From NCBI GenBank assembly GCA_964436315.1, contig CAYTCZ010000060.1, positions 1 to 23,285 on the forward strand: a stretch of 23,285 nucleotides of DNA, read 5' to 3'. Shown piece by piece: positions 15,542 through 22,157 of this stretch. The position numbers were made by a program, and so were the translations under genes. This stretch comes from CAYTCZ01 sp964436315. GTDB taxonomy: Bacteria; Actinomycetota; Thermoleophilia; Gaiellales; Gaiellaceae. Below the pieces are notes generated by a model. It searched no databases, was not told where the DNA came from, and was given only the letters and a program-made list of their open reading frames with translations. Within the stretch, counting starts at the first letter, position 1. Every line of letters starts with the position of its first letter.

Positions 15542-16048
15542 GTGCATATCCGTCCCGTCTATGAGCACGTCCGATCGTGGGGGCCGCAGCATTGGCTCTC
15601 CGCTGTCGGTGTTGCGATCGGCGTCCTCCTCATCACCGGAATCCCTACCGACCTGATTCCGACGCCTCTGTTCGGGCGGCCGATTGACGTCACGTGGTGG
15701 GACTACCCGATTTGGGGCGTGACAGCGGTCCTGGCAGGACTACTCACTGCCACCTACGTTGCCCGAGATCGCCAGATCACTGTCTCTGTGGGCGACCGTC
15801 CGAAGCTTGCGTACGCCGGAGGGCTGCTGTCGTTCTTCGCAGTTGGCTGCCCAACGTGTAACAAGATCGCCGTCCTCGCACTTGGCACCGCGGGAGCGTC
15901 GACGTCATTCGCCGCGGTCCAACCGGTTTTGGGCATCGCGGGGATCGCGCTCCTCGGGGTGGCGCTAACCGTCAGGTTCCGCGGCCTCTCGAGCTGCAAG
16001 GTTGATCTCTCGGCAGCAGAGCCGTCCGAGCGCCCTGCCGAGGTCTGA
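15542..16048 (+). CDS. Membrane protein with CPTC thiol motif
   Basis: The 168-aa protein has about four membrane spans (roughly residues 18-34, 52-73, 89-114 and 122-145). A CxxC pair, C103 and C106, sits in FFAVGCPTCNKIAVLALG inside the third span, and a further cysteine, C152, lies in the polar tail. The tail ends SCKVDLSAAEPSERPAEV. I do not recognise a named family. CPxC in a membrane helix occurs in metal-handling and thiol-redox membrane proteins (compare MerT or DsbD-like modules), so a metal or disulfide role is possible but unproven. GTG 15542 is the first possible start after the in-frame TAG 15527. AGGAG overlaps the start, so it is not a usable ribosome site, and the message may be nearly leaderless. 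It is flanked by a palindrome upstream and a long hairpin downstream. Confidence 0.75.
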   Translation: MHIRPVYEHVRSWGPQHWLSAVGVAIGVLLITGIPTDLIPTPLFGRPIDVTWWDYPIWGVTAVLAGLLTATYVARDRQITVSVGDRPKLAYAGGLLSFFAVGCPTCNKIAVLALGTAGASTSFAAVQPVLGIAGIALLGVALTVRFRGLSSCKVDLSAAEPSERPAEV

Positions 16049-16050
16049 CG

Positions 16051-16097
16051 GAGACGGCTTCGGCCGACGTCGTAGCGAGCCGAATCTCGGCCGTCTC
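16051..16097 (+). terminator. Long nested hairpin after the CPTC gene
   Basis: GAGACGGC (16051-16058) pairs with GCCGTCTC (16090-16097). Directly inside it TTCGGC (16059-16064) pairs with GCCGAA (16079-16084), giving 14 bp in total with a 5-nt bulge and a 14-nt loop. It begins 2 nt after the stop codon. There is no T-tract, so this is a U-less terminator or mRNA 3' stabiliser. Confidence 0.55.
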
Positions 16098-16341
16098 AGC
16101 AGCCGCCTCTCTCGATGGCCGACGAAGAGTTCGCGAGGCGCGCGGTCTTCAGAGGTCGGCTCGATGGCCGTGCTCGCGCTGAATCCAGACTCAGAGAGAA
16201 ACCGCAGCCAGTCCGCACGGGCAAAGACCCGACACGATGGGTCTCATGAACCGACCTGATCGCCCCGTCGGCATACGGAGGAGGAGGAGGAGTACTCGGC
16301 CAGCGCCCACGAGTCTGTTGGATCGGGATCCCAGCAAAGCC
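16098..16341. other. Non-coding stretch before the SOS promoter
   Basis: Between the hairpin and the imuB promoter I see no supportable gene. It contains a (GGA)5 tract at 16277-16291 and a weak 44-codon ORF (16115-16249) without ribosome site or recognisable domain. Confidence 0.5.
16277..16291 (+). repeat. (GGA)5 trinucleotide repeat
   Basis: Five perfect GGA units followed by one more G, in a purine-only run 50 bp upstream of the imuB -35 element. The function is unknown; the tract could vary in length by slippage. Confidence 0.8.
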
Positions 16342-16370
16342 TTGCAGGAGAACGCATGTTCGTGTAGAAC
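16342..16370 (+). promoter_or_regulatory. Predicted imuB promoter (-35 TTGCAG, -10 TAGAAC)
   Basis: TTGCAG at 16342-16347 and TAGAAC at 16365-16370 are separated by exactly 17 bp and match the sigma-70-type consensus at four of six positions each. A start site about 7 nt beyond the -10 falls near 16377, only a few bases before ATG 16381, so the message would be almost leaderless. Two LexA boxes cover the spacer and the -10. Confidence 0.6.
16350..16361. promoter_or_regulatory. LexA (SOS) box 1
   Basis: GAACGCATGTTC is a perfect GAAC-N4-GTTC site, the Gram-positive/actinobacterial LexA core. It lies within the spacer of the predicted imuB promoter. Confidence 0.82.
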
Positions 16371-16378
16371 ATATGTTC
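16367..16378. promoter_or_regulatory. LexA (SOS) box 2
   Basis: GAACATATGTTC is a fully palindromic LexA core, centred 17 bp from box 1. It overlaps the -10 and the expected start site, ending 2 nt before the imuB ATG. Confidence 0.87.
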
Positions 16379-16380
16379 CT

Positions 16381-17565
16381 ATGATTGCCTGCCTGACCAT
16401 TCCGTCATTCGCCCTTCGAGTCGCACTCCGCCATCGGCCGGATCTCCGAGACCGACCGACAGCACTCGCTCCAATACCAGGAGAACAGCCTCTCGTTGGA
16501 GCGTGCACCACCGCTGCTGCCGAGGCCGGAGTTCGAGCGGAGATGAGGCTCTCAGAGGCACTTGCTTCCTGTCCGCGCCTTCAGCTCGTCGAGCAGGATC
16601 CGGCCGGTGAGAAGGAGTGCTGGGAACAGATTCTGCGCCGACTCGAGGATGCGGGTTTCGCCGTCGAGCCGGTCGAGTCTGGGTGCGCATACTTTGAGAC
16701 GAGAGGAATCGAGAGGCTGGCCGGGGGGCTCCAGGAGGCACTCCGCCGGGCGCTCGATACGGTTGGCCCGTTCTGGGAGCCCCGGCTTGGGGTTGCCTCA
16801 CGCCGTTTCGCTGCGCTTGCAGCTGCGAGTGTCGCGCCCGCCGGGAAAGCACTCGTGGTCGATGACGACGAGACGGAGCTCTTTCTCGAGCCGCTGCCTC
16901 TCGAACTGCTCCCGCTGCCTCCAGAACGTCGGCTAGAGCTCTCCGCGCTCGGCGTGAAACGCCTCGGCGAACTCGCTCGACTCCCAGGTGGAGCTGTCGT
17001 CGATCGTCTTGGGTCCGCTGGTATGGAGGCCTGGAAGCTCGCTCGGGGAGAAGGCGGAAACTCCGTTACGCCGAGATCGCCACCGGCAGTGATCTCGGAA
17101 GCGCTCGAGTTTCCGGAGCCGATTGCAAACGAGCTCACACTCGGACGTGCAGTCGCGGCTCTCGTCGAGCGTCTGGTTGCACGACCAGAGCGCGGAGGAC
17201 GGTTCGCGCGTCGCCTTGCGCTTTCGGCCCAGCTTGTCGGGGGCGGGTCCTGGCGTAGTGTCGTCTCCCTTCGTGAGCCATCGGCCGAGCCAGAGCGACT
17301 GCGGACTGTTCTGACACCGAAGCTCAGCGGGGTGCCCGCGCCCGTGTGTTCGCTCGGGCTCGAACTCGGAGAGCTCACAGAGTCGATAGGTGTCCAGACC
17401 GAGCTTGTCGAACCGCAGGGGAATCGCCTTCGGGAGCGACTGAGGGAGGGTCTGAAACAGGTCCGCGCAACTGCGGGTATCGAGGCAGTCTGCACCGTTG
17501 TGGAGGTTGCACCATGGTCACGCATTCCCGAGAGCAGATCGATTCTCGTTCCGCGCGACGACTGA
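16381..17565 (+). CDS. imuB: ImuB-like inactive Y-family polymerase (SOS mutasome subunit)
   Basis: ImuB-type proteins are Y-family relatives without polymerase activity that connect the sliding clamp to DnaE2 during SOS translesion synthesis. The 394-aa product opens MIACLTIPSFALRVAL, where active enzymes have the metal-binding VDMDAFFAS; both aspartates are gone. The second metal site (S-x-D-E-A-Y/F) reads ESGCAYFETRG, so D-E is replaced by G101-C102. A helix-hairpin-helix follows (LSALGVKRLGELARLPGGAV) and then a little-finger-like domain (about residues 240-394). The expected clamp-binding position shows only VQTELVEP (Q339), a poor match. Start ATG 16381 sits 2 nt after LexA box 2; the frame stays open to 16237, but that part is promoter DNA. 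It overlaps the DUF6504-like gene. No imuA is present nearby. Confidence 0.87.
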   Translation: MIACLTIPSFALRVALRHRPDLRDRPTALAPIPGEQPLVGACTTAAAEAGVRAEMRLSEALASCPRLQLVEQDPAGEKECWEQILRRLEDAGFAVEPVESGCAYFETRGIERLAGGLQEALRRALDTVGPFWEPRLGVASRRFAALAAASVAPAGKALVVDDDETELFLEPLPLELLPLPPERRLELSALGVKRLGELARLPGGAVVDRLGSAGMEAWKLARGEGGNSVTPRSPPAVISEALEFPEPIANELTLGRAVAALVERLVARPERGGRFARRLALSAQLVGGGSWRSVVSLREPSAEPERLRTVLTPKLSGVPAPVCSLGLELGELTESIGVQTELVEPQGNRLRERLREGLKQVRATAGIEAVCTVVEVAPWSRIPESRSILVPRDD

Positions 17566-17786
17566 ACGAGCCGCGAGCGACTGCAGTCGAGGTCAGGGAC
17601 GAAATTCCAGTCGGAGTCAATCGAACCCGCGTCGCTTTCGTGCGCGAAGAATGGCGGATCAGCGATCGCTGGTGGACAGACGATCCAATTAGAAGGCGGT
17701 ACTTCGATGTCGTTCTCGAGACCGGCGAGAACACCGTCGTCTTCTGCGACATACGAACAGGACTGTGGTACCGGCAGCGCGCTTAG
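17514..17786 (+). CDS. DUF6504-like small protein of the imuB-dnaE2 set
   Basis: The 90-aa basic protein has a polar N-terminus (MVTHSREQIDSRSARRLNEP) and a compact beta-rich core: IPVGVNRTRVAFVREEWRI, SDRWWTDDPIRRRYFDVVLE and ENTVVFCDIRTGLWYRQRA. The core resembles the DUF6504-type proteins that I recall beside imuB/dinB2 and dnaE2 in actinobacteria. Function is unknown; a part in the mutasome is inferred from context. The start at ATG 17514 has a strong ribosome site (GGAGG at 17502-17506) and lies 52 nt inside imuB, so the two are co-transcribed and therefore under LexA control. Frames further upstream are imuB shadow. Confidence 0.75.
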   Translation: MVTHSREQIDSRSARRLNEPRATAVEVRDEIPVGVNRTRVAFVREEWRISDRWWTDDPIRRRYFDVVLETGENTVVFCDIRTGLWYRQRA

Positions 17787-18088
17787 CTAGTAGAGAGCCG
17801 GCAGCGGACAAGACCTGGCCGCATCTTTCTCGTTACAAGTCACGAGGGAACAGCCATGAGGCTCAATATCCCCTCCCAAGGGTGGGGCGCGGAGGTCTGA
17901 TCCACCCACCACCCGCCAGAGACGGTACCGCACGAAGCTTCACCGAACTGTTGCTCGGAGTATCGAAGTTGTCGAAAGAGTCGCGTGAAGCTTCCCTCCC
18001 CTCGACAAACGAGCTCACCTACCCGTTATGCCAGACAATCGACCTTTCGAGAGCGCACAGCTACTCCATGTTTCGTCAGGCGTCGCCT
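17787..18088. other. Intergenic region with two hairpins
   Basis: No gene is supportable here. Two imperfect hairpins lie after the imuB operon. 17829-17846 pairs 7 of 8 positions (CTCGTTAC with GTCACGAG), and 17870-17887 pairs CCCCTCCC with GGGTGGGG with one T-T mismatch. The second could end the imuB transcript, or the cupin message arriving from the other side. Neither has a T-tract. Confidence 0.45.
17870..17887 (+). terminator. GC-rich hairpin after the DUF6504-like gene
   Basis: CCCCTCCC and GGGTGGGG form seven G-C pairs with one T-T mismatch and a very tight loop, 83 nt past the stop. This is a weak terminator candidate because no T-tract follows. Confidence 0.3.
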
Positions 18089-18544
18089 CTAGTGAGGAAG
18101 CGAGTCCTCGACGACGTAGTCGTATTTCGAGGCAATTCGTCCGATCGATGCGGGATCAGAGGATTCTCCTCGAGCCGCTTCTGCCAGATCGCGCGTGTAA
18201 CCCTCCCAGCCCGCCGGCGTGTTCAAGTTGAGAAATCGGACAGGTTCTTCAGACGGATTCGAAACCGTGTGCGGAACTTTCGGGGGGATGCATACAAACG
18301 TGCCCGCGGATGCTTCCGCCGTCTCGTTGCCAATTCGAAAAACGAGCGTGCCTTCGAGAACATAAAACATGTCCTGAAGCTTCTCGTGGTGGTGGAGTGG
18401 GGGGCCGGGAAAACCAGGCTCGAGAGTCGTTTCCGCAAGAAACAGAGCCCCGTCGGTTATGTCCCCCGTCGCCTTGAGAGTGACTGTCGATTTCCCGACC
18501 GAGAGAAGCTCCCCGTCGCCAGGCTTGAGCAGGATTGGTTTCAT
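18089..18544 (-). CDS. Single-domain cupin protein
   Basis: The 151-aa protein has one cupin barrel. Motif 1 reads PPLHHHEKLQDMFYVLEGTL (residues 48-67) with the metal-type histidines and glutamate. Motif 2 reads GTFVCIPPKVPHTVSN (81-96) with the distal histidine H92. The C-terminus continues FLNLNTPAGWEGYTRDLAEA, as in small cupins annotated as quercetin-dioxygenase-like or sugar-binding. The substrate cannot be told. The start ATG 18544 gives MKPILLKPGDGELLSVG; a longer frame to 18730 runs into dnaE2 and is a shadow. It is oriented against both neighbours, separates imuB/DUF6504-like from dnaE2, and its start lies only 23 bp from the dnaE2 start. Confidence 0.88.
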   Translation of the reverse strand: MKPILLKPGDGELLSVGKSTVTLKATGDITDGALFLAETTLEPGFPGPPLHHHEKLQDMFYVLEGTLVFRIGNETAEASAGTFVCIPPKVPHTVSNPSEEPVRFLNLNTPAGWEGYTRDLAEAARGESSDPASIGRIASKYDYVVEDSLPH

Positions 18545-18567
18545 CGGCGGCCATCTTTTCAACCGCG

Positions 18568-21500
18568 ATGAGCTACGTCGAGCTCCACTGCCACAGCGCG
18601 TACTCCTTCCTCGACGGGGCTTCTCTCCCCGAGGAACTCGCGGTAAGGGCGGCGGAGCTCGAGTATCCCGCACTCGCTTTGACCGACCACAACGGCGTCT
18701 ATGGGTCGCTCGAGTTCGCTCATGCAGCACGGGCGATCGGTTTGCGGGCGATCACCGGTGCCGAGGTCACCTTGACAAACGGTTCGCACGTCACACTGCT
18801 CGTCGAGACACCCCAGGGGTATTCGAACCTCTGTCAAGTACTCACGAAAGCTCATTCTGCAGAACGCCTCGATCCTCGCCTGGATCCGGCCTTCCTCATG
18901 GAGCACGCTGATGGCCTGATTTGCCTCTCTGGTTGTGCTCGGCAAGGACTCGCCGTCTCCGACCCCAATGCCACTGTCCGGCTTGGACAGGCGCTCGGTC
19001 CCGATCGGTTCTTCGTCGAGCTGCAGAGGCCCTACTCGCGCGGCGATCTGCGTCGAAATGCGGCCCTTCGCGGCCTTGCCGAGGCGATCGGAGCGAGCAC
19101 GGTCGTCACAGGCAATGTCCACGCCCATGCCCCCGATCGAGTGCAGCTACAGGACGTTCTTGTTGCCATCAAGAACCGCACTTCCCTCGAGGCCTGTGAG
19201 CCGGAGCGTCGAGGAAACGAGGAAATCGCTCTTCTGCCACCACACGAGGTCGCCGACCGCTTTCCCGAAGATGCCGCCGCTGTCGTCAGGACTGCCGAGC
19301 TCGGTGAACGACTCACCTTCGATCTCACGCAAGAGCTGGGATATCGCTATCCCGACTTCTCGGACGCCGAAGAGCCTGCCGCAGTGCAACTCCGGGGGAT
19401 CTGCCGTCAAGCCTTCGACGAGCGCTATCGCCACGCTCCTCGAGGGTTGCGCAACGAGGCCGATGCGCGCCTTCGGAAGGAGCTTGAGCTCATCGATCGC
19501 CTCGATCTCTCGGGCTTTTTCCTTCTTCACTGGGAAGTGCTCGAGTTGGCTCGAGAGGTAGCGCTCGACGTACGCGGTCCGGACTCGCCTCGACATCTTC
19601 TTCCGCCTGGCCGTGGCCGCGGAAGCTCAGTTGGCTCGATCGTCTGTTACCTGACCGGTCTATCCCACGTCGATCCTGTCACCGCCGGTCTCTCGCTCGG
19701 GCGATTCCTCAACGAGGAACTCGTTTCAGTGCCAGACATCGATCTCGACTTCCCACGGGACATTCGCGAGAAACTCATCGTCGCTGTCACCGAGCGGTAC
19801 GGGCATGAGCGAGCTGCTCTCGTGGCAAGTTTTTCCACGTACCGGTCGCGAGGGGCGATTCGAGATGTCGGCAAGGCTTTGGGCCTCCCAGTCTCTGAAC
19901 TCGAACGACTTGCCCGATTCTCGGACGGGTTCAGTGCAATACGCGTAAGGGAAGAGCTCACTCAGCTACCGGGGACGGACTTGAAGCTCCAGTCCTCGCG
20001 CTGGCGAGCATTCAGTGAGCTTTGCGGAGAGATTGCCGGGCTTCCGCGACACCTCTCCCAGCACCCTGGCGGAATGGTGATCTCGACGCGACCGCTCATC
20101 GATCTCGTGCCGGTCGAACCGGCTGCAATGGAGGGTCGCCAGATCTGTCAATGGGATAAGGACTCCTGCGCCGACGCTGGTTTTCTGAAGATCGATCTCC
20201 TCGGGCTCGGCATGTTGTCGGCGGTTGAAGAGTGCGTCGAGCGGATCGTGACCCTTCACGGAGAGACGATCGACCTCTCTCGGATCCCGCTCGACGATCC
20301 AGAGGTCTTTAACGAGATCCAAGACGCCGACACCGTCGGCCTCTTTCAAATTGAGAGCCGCGCCCAAATGCAGAGCCTGCTACGAACGCGGCCCGAGAAT
20401 CTTGACGATCTCACGATCCAGGTCGCACTCGTACGCCCGGGGCCGATCCAGGGAGGCGCTGTTCATCCGTACATCGAACGCCGACAGCGCAAGCGAGATG
20501 ACCCGGAGTTCATCCCACCGTACGACCACCCGCTTCTCGAGGAGCCGCTGCGTGACACTCTCGGCGTCGTCGTCTTTCAGGATCAGGTTCTTGAGGTGGC
20601 GATCGCGTTAGCTGGCTTTTCTCCCGGTGAGGCCGAGGGACTTCGGCGAGCCATGAGTCGTAAGCGAAGTCGAGTGGCGCTGGAGGCACACCGGAGTCGC
20701 TTTCTCGATGGCGCAGCAGCGCAAGGAGTGACTACCGAGGTCGCTGAGAGTGTGTTTGAAAAGCTCGTCGGCTTCTCAGAGTTTGGCTTTCCGAAATCTC
20801 ACGCTGCAGCGTTTGGCTTACTCGCGTACCAGTCGGCGTGGCTTCGTCACTACTACCCGCCTGAGTTCCTCTGCGCGCTCCTTAACGCGCAGCCGATGGG
20901 CTTCTACCCGCCGGCGAGCCTCGTTCGCGATGCCCAGCGGCATGGGGTGGAGGTCCTTCAGCCCGACGTCAATCTGAGTGGAGTCAAATGTACAATCGAA
21001 GGCTCGTCGGTCCGAATCGGTCTTGCCTACATCCGAAATCTCGGTTATGACCCAGCGGAGGCGCTTGCTGATGAGCGGGATCGGGACGGACCGTTTCGTG
21101 GTGTCTCGGATCTCGCACAGCGCGCGCCCATCGATCGACCGGCTCTCGAGGCGCTCGTCTCATCGGGGGCATGCGACTCGTTTGGGTGGCCAAGACGCCA
21201 GCTCCTGTGGCGTCTTGGTCTTGCGCCTCAATCGGTGAGCGTTGGAGCCAACGGCGCAGAGCGACAGCTCACGCTTCCGCTCGAGCCGGCGACCCCGACC
21301 CCTGAGTTGCCCGAACAGACACCGTGGGAGAAGATGCTGGCCGATTACAACCTGACCGGTATCTCGGTCGGTACGCACCCCCTCGAACTCCTTCGCCCAC
21401 ATCTCCCTCAAGACGTGGTCACGAGTCGTGCTCTTCTGCATCTCGAACATCAAACCCGCGTGACGGTTGCGGGAATGACGGTGGCGCGTCAGCGTCCTTC

Positions 21501-21768
21501 GACAGCAAAGGGAGTGGTCTTCATGTTGCTGGAGGACGAGTTCGGTCAGATAAACCTGATCATTCCCCCGCAGGTTTATGAGCAGTACCGACCCGTGGTT
21601 CGAGGCGAGCCTCTACTAGTAGCGCGGGGGCGCTACGAGCGAGTCGATCGAAATCGCAATGTGATCGTCGATGAACTCGTCACACTCGGCCCTCTTGCCA
21701 GACGTGTCGCAAACGACGCGGAGGTGCGCTCGTCGCTTCCGAGTGCGCACAGCTTCGGACGACGCTAG
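18568..21768 (+). CDS. dnaE2: Error-prone DNA polymerase III alpha subunit DnaE2
   Basis: DnaE2 is the non-essential C-family polymerase used for SOS translesion synthesis with ImuB. The 1066-aa length fits DnaE2 better than replicative DnaE1 (about 1150-1180). The PHP domain opens YVELHCHSAYSFLDGAS and ALTDHNGVYGS. The palm has GRGSSVGSIVCYLTGLSHVD, PDIDLDFPRD with D392 and D394, and LKIDLLGLGML with D543. DnaE2 hallmarks are LSQHPGGMVIS, VALVRPGPIQGGAVHPYI and GFPKSHAAAFGLLAYQSAWL. A C-terminal OB fold reads RVTVAGMTVARQRPSTAKG, then FMLLEDEFGQINLI. A linker peptide RQLTLPLEP (Q900-L905) resembles a clamp-binding motif. ATG 18568 is chosen for MSYVELHCHS. No LexA box is visible in the short upstream stretch. 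Confidence 0.95.
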   Translation: MSYVELHCHSAYSFLDGASLPEELAVRAAELEYPALALTDHNGVYGSLEFAHAARAIGLRAITGAEVTLTNGSHVTLLVETPQGYSNLCQVLTKAHSAERLDPRLDPAFLMEHADGLICLSGCARQGLAVSDPNATVRLGQALGPDRFFVELQRPYSRGDLRRNAALRGLAEAIGASTVVTGNVHAHAPDRVQLQDVLVAIKNRTSLEACEPERRGNEEIALLPPHEVADRFPEDAAAVVRTAELGERLTFDLTQELGYRYPDFSDAEEPAAVQLRGICRQAFDERYRHAPRGLRNEADARLRKELELIDRLDLSGFFLLHWEVLELAREVALDVRGPDSPRHLLPPGRGRGSSVGSIVCYLTGLSHVDPVTAGLSLGRFLNEELVSVPDIDLDFPRDIREKLIVAVTERYGHERAALVASFSTYRSRGAIRDVGKALGLPVSELERLARFSDGFSAIRVREELTQLPGTDLKLQSSRWRAFSELCGEIAGLPRHLSQHPGGMVISTRPLIDLVPVEPAAMEGRQICQWDKDSCADAGFLKIDLLGLGMLSAVEECVERIVTLHGETIDLSRIPLDDPEVFNEIQDADTVGLFQIESRAQMQSLLRTRPENLDDLTIQVALVRPGPIQGGAVHPYIERRQRKRDDPEFIPPYDHPLLEEPLRDTLGVVVFQDQVLEVAIALAGFSPGEAEGLRRAMSRKRSRVALEAHRSRFLDGAAAQGVTTEVAESVFEKLVGFSEFGFPKSHAAAFGLLAYQSAWLRHYYPPEFLCALLNAQPMGFYPPASLVRDAQRHGVEVLQPDVNLSGVKCTIEGSSVRIGLAYIRNLGYDPAEALADERDRDGPFRGVSDLAQRAPIDRPALEALVSSGACDSFGWPRRQLLWRLGLAPQSVSVGANGAERQLTLPLEPATPTPELPEQTPWEKMLADYNLTGISVGTHPLELLRPHLPQDVVTSRALLHLEHQTRVTVAGMTVARQRPSTAKGVVFMLLEDEFGQINLIIPPQVYEQYRPVVRGEPLLVARGRYERVDRNRNVIVDELVTLGPLARRVANDAEVRSSLPSAHSFGRR

Positions 21769-21785
21769 CCTCTCTCGTGTTGGCG

Positions 21786-21805
21786 GGCCTGTCAAGCGAC
21801 AGGCC
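21786..21805 (+). terminator. Perfect 8-bp hairpin after dnaE2
   Basis: GGCCTGTC, loop AAGC, then GACAGGCC, beginning 17 nt past the dnaE2 stop. The stem is perfect and G+C-rich with a tetraloop but no T-tract follows. It is the likely terminator of dnaE2. Confidence 0.55.
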
Positions 21806-21956
21806 GCAGAACGCTCTGTAACGCCCAGCGGTCTCGTGACGCCGAAGCCTCGGGACTCGGGGGGTGCCACCACCACCCGCCGCCCACCAACGAGGATAGT
21901 CGTTTGTGACGCAAGTATCGCGAACGAACTCACACGGAAGCGTCAGGCTCCACCCA

Positions 21957-22056
21957 NNNNNNNNNNNNNNNNNNNNNNNNNNNNNNNNNNNNNNNNNNNN
22001 NNNNNNNNNNNNNNNNNNNNNNNNNNNNNNNNNNNNNNNNNNNNNNNNNNNNNNNN
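21957..22056. other. 100-N scaffold gap
   Basis: Exactly 100 undetermined bases, a scaffolding placeholder. It truncates the minus-strand gene that begins at 22157 and separates it from dnaE2. The true distance is unknown. Confidence 0.99.
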
Positions 22057-22157
22057 GCGGCCACGATCTCCTCGAAGTCGTGCGAATGATCTTCCTCGAA
22101 CACGTCGAGCTGTCGATCGATGATCTCGTCGAACCGTCCCCTTCGCCTAAATACCAT
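22057..22157 (-). CDS. N-terminal part of a conserved hypothetical protein (cut by gap)
   Basis: Thirty-three residues are visible before the gap: MVFRRRGRFDEIIDRQLDVF, followed by EEDHSHDFEEIVA. The opening FRRRGRF followed by an I/V-x-R-Q-L-x-x-F helix and acidic residues resembles small helical proteins of unknown function common in actinobacteria (from memory, not searched). Its ATG lies inside the end of the glycosyltransferase gene (11-nt overlap), so it is probably translated by coupling in the same operon. The C-terminus is lost in the N run. Confidence 0.6.

Noticed and set aside
16115..16249. 44-aa forward ORF (MADEEFARRAVFRGR...) between the hairpin and the SOS promoter
   Set aside because: It has no ribosome site, no hydrophobic or domain pattern and an arginine-rich composition typical of chance frames in high-GC DNA.
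17765..18571. Forward 268-codon open frame across the cupin gene
   Set aside because: It has low-complexity basic composition with no domain, and it lies antisense to a clear cupin with both metal-binding motifs.
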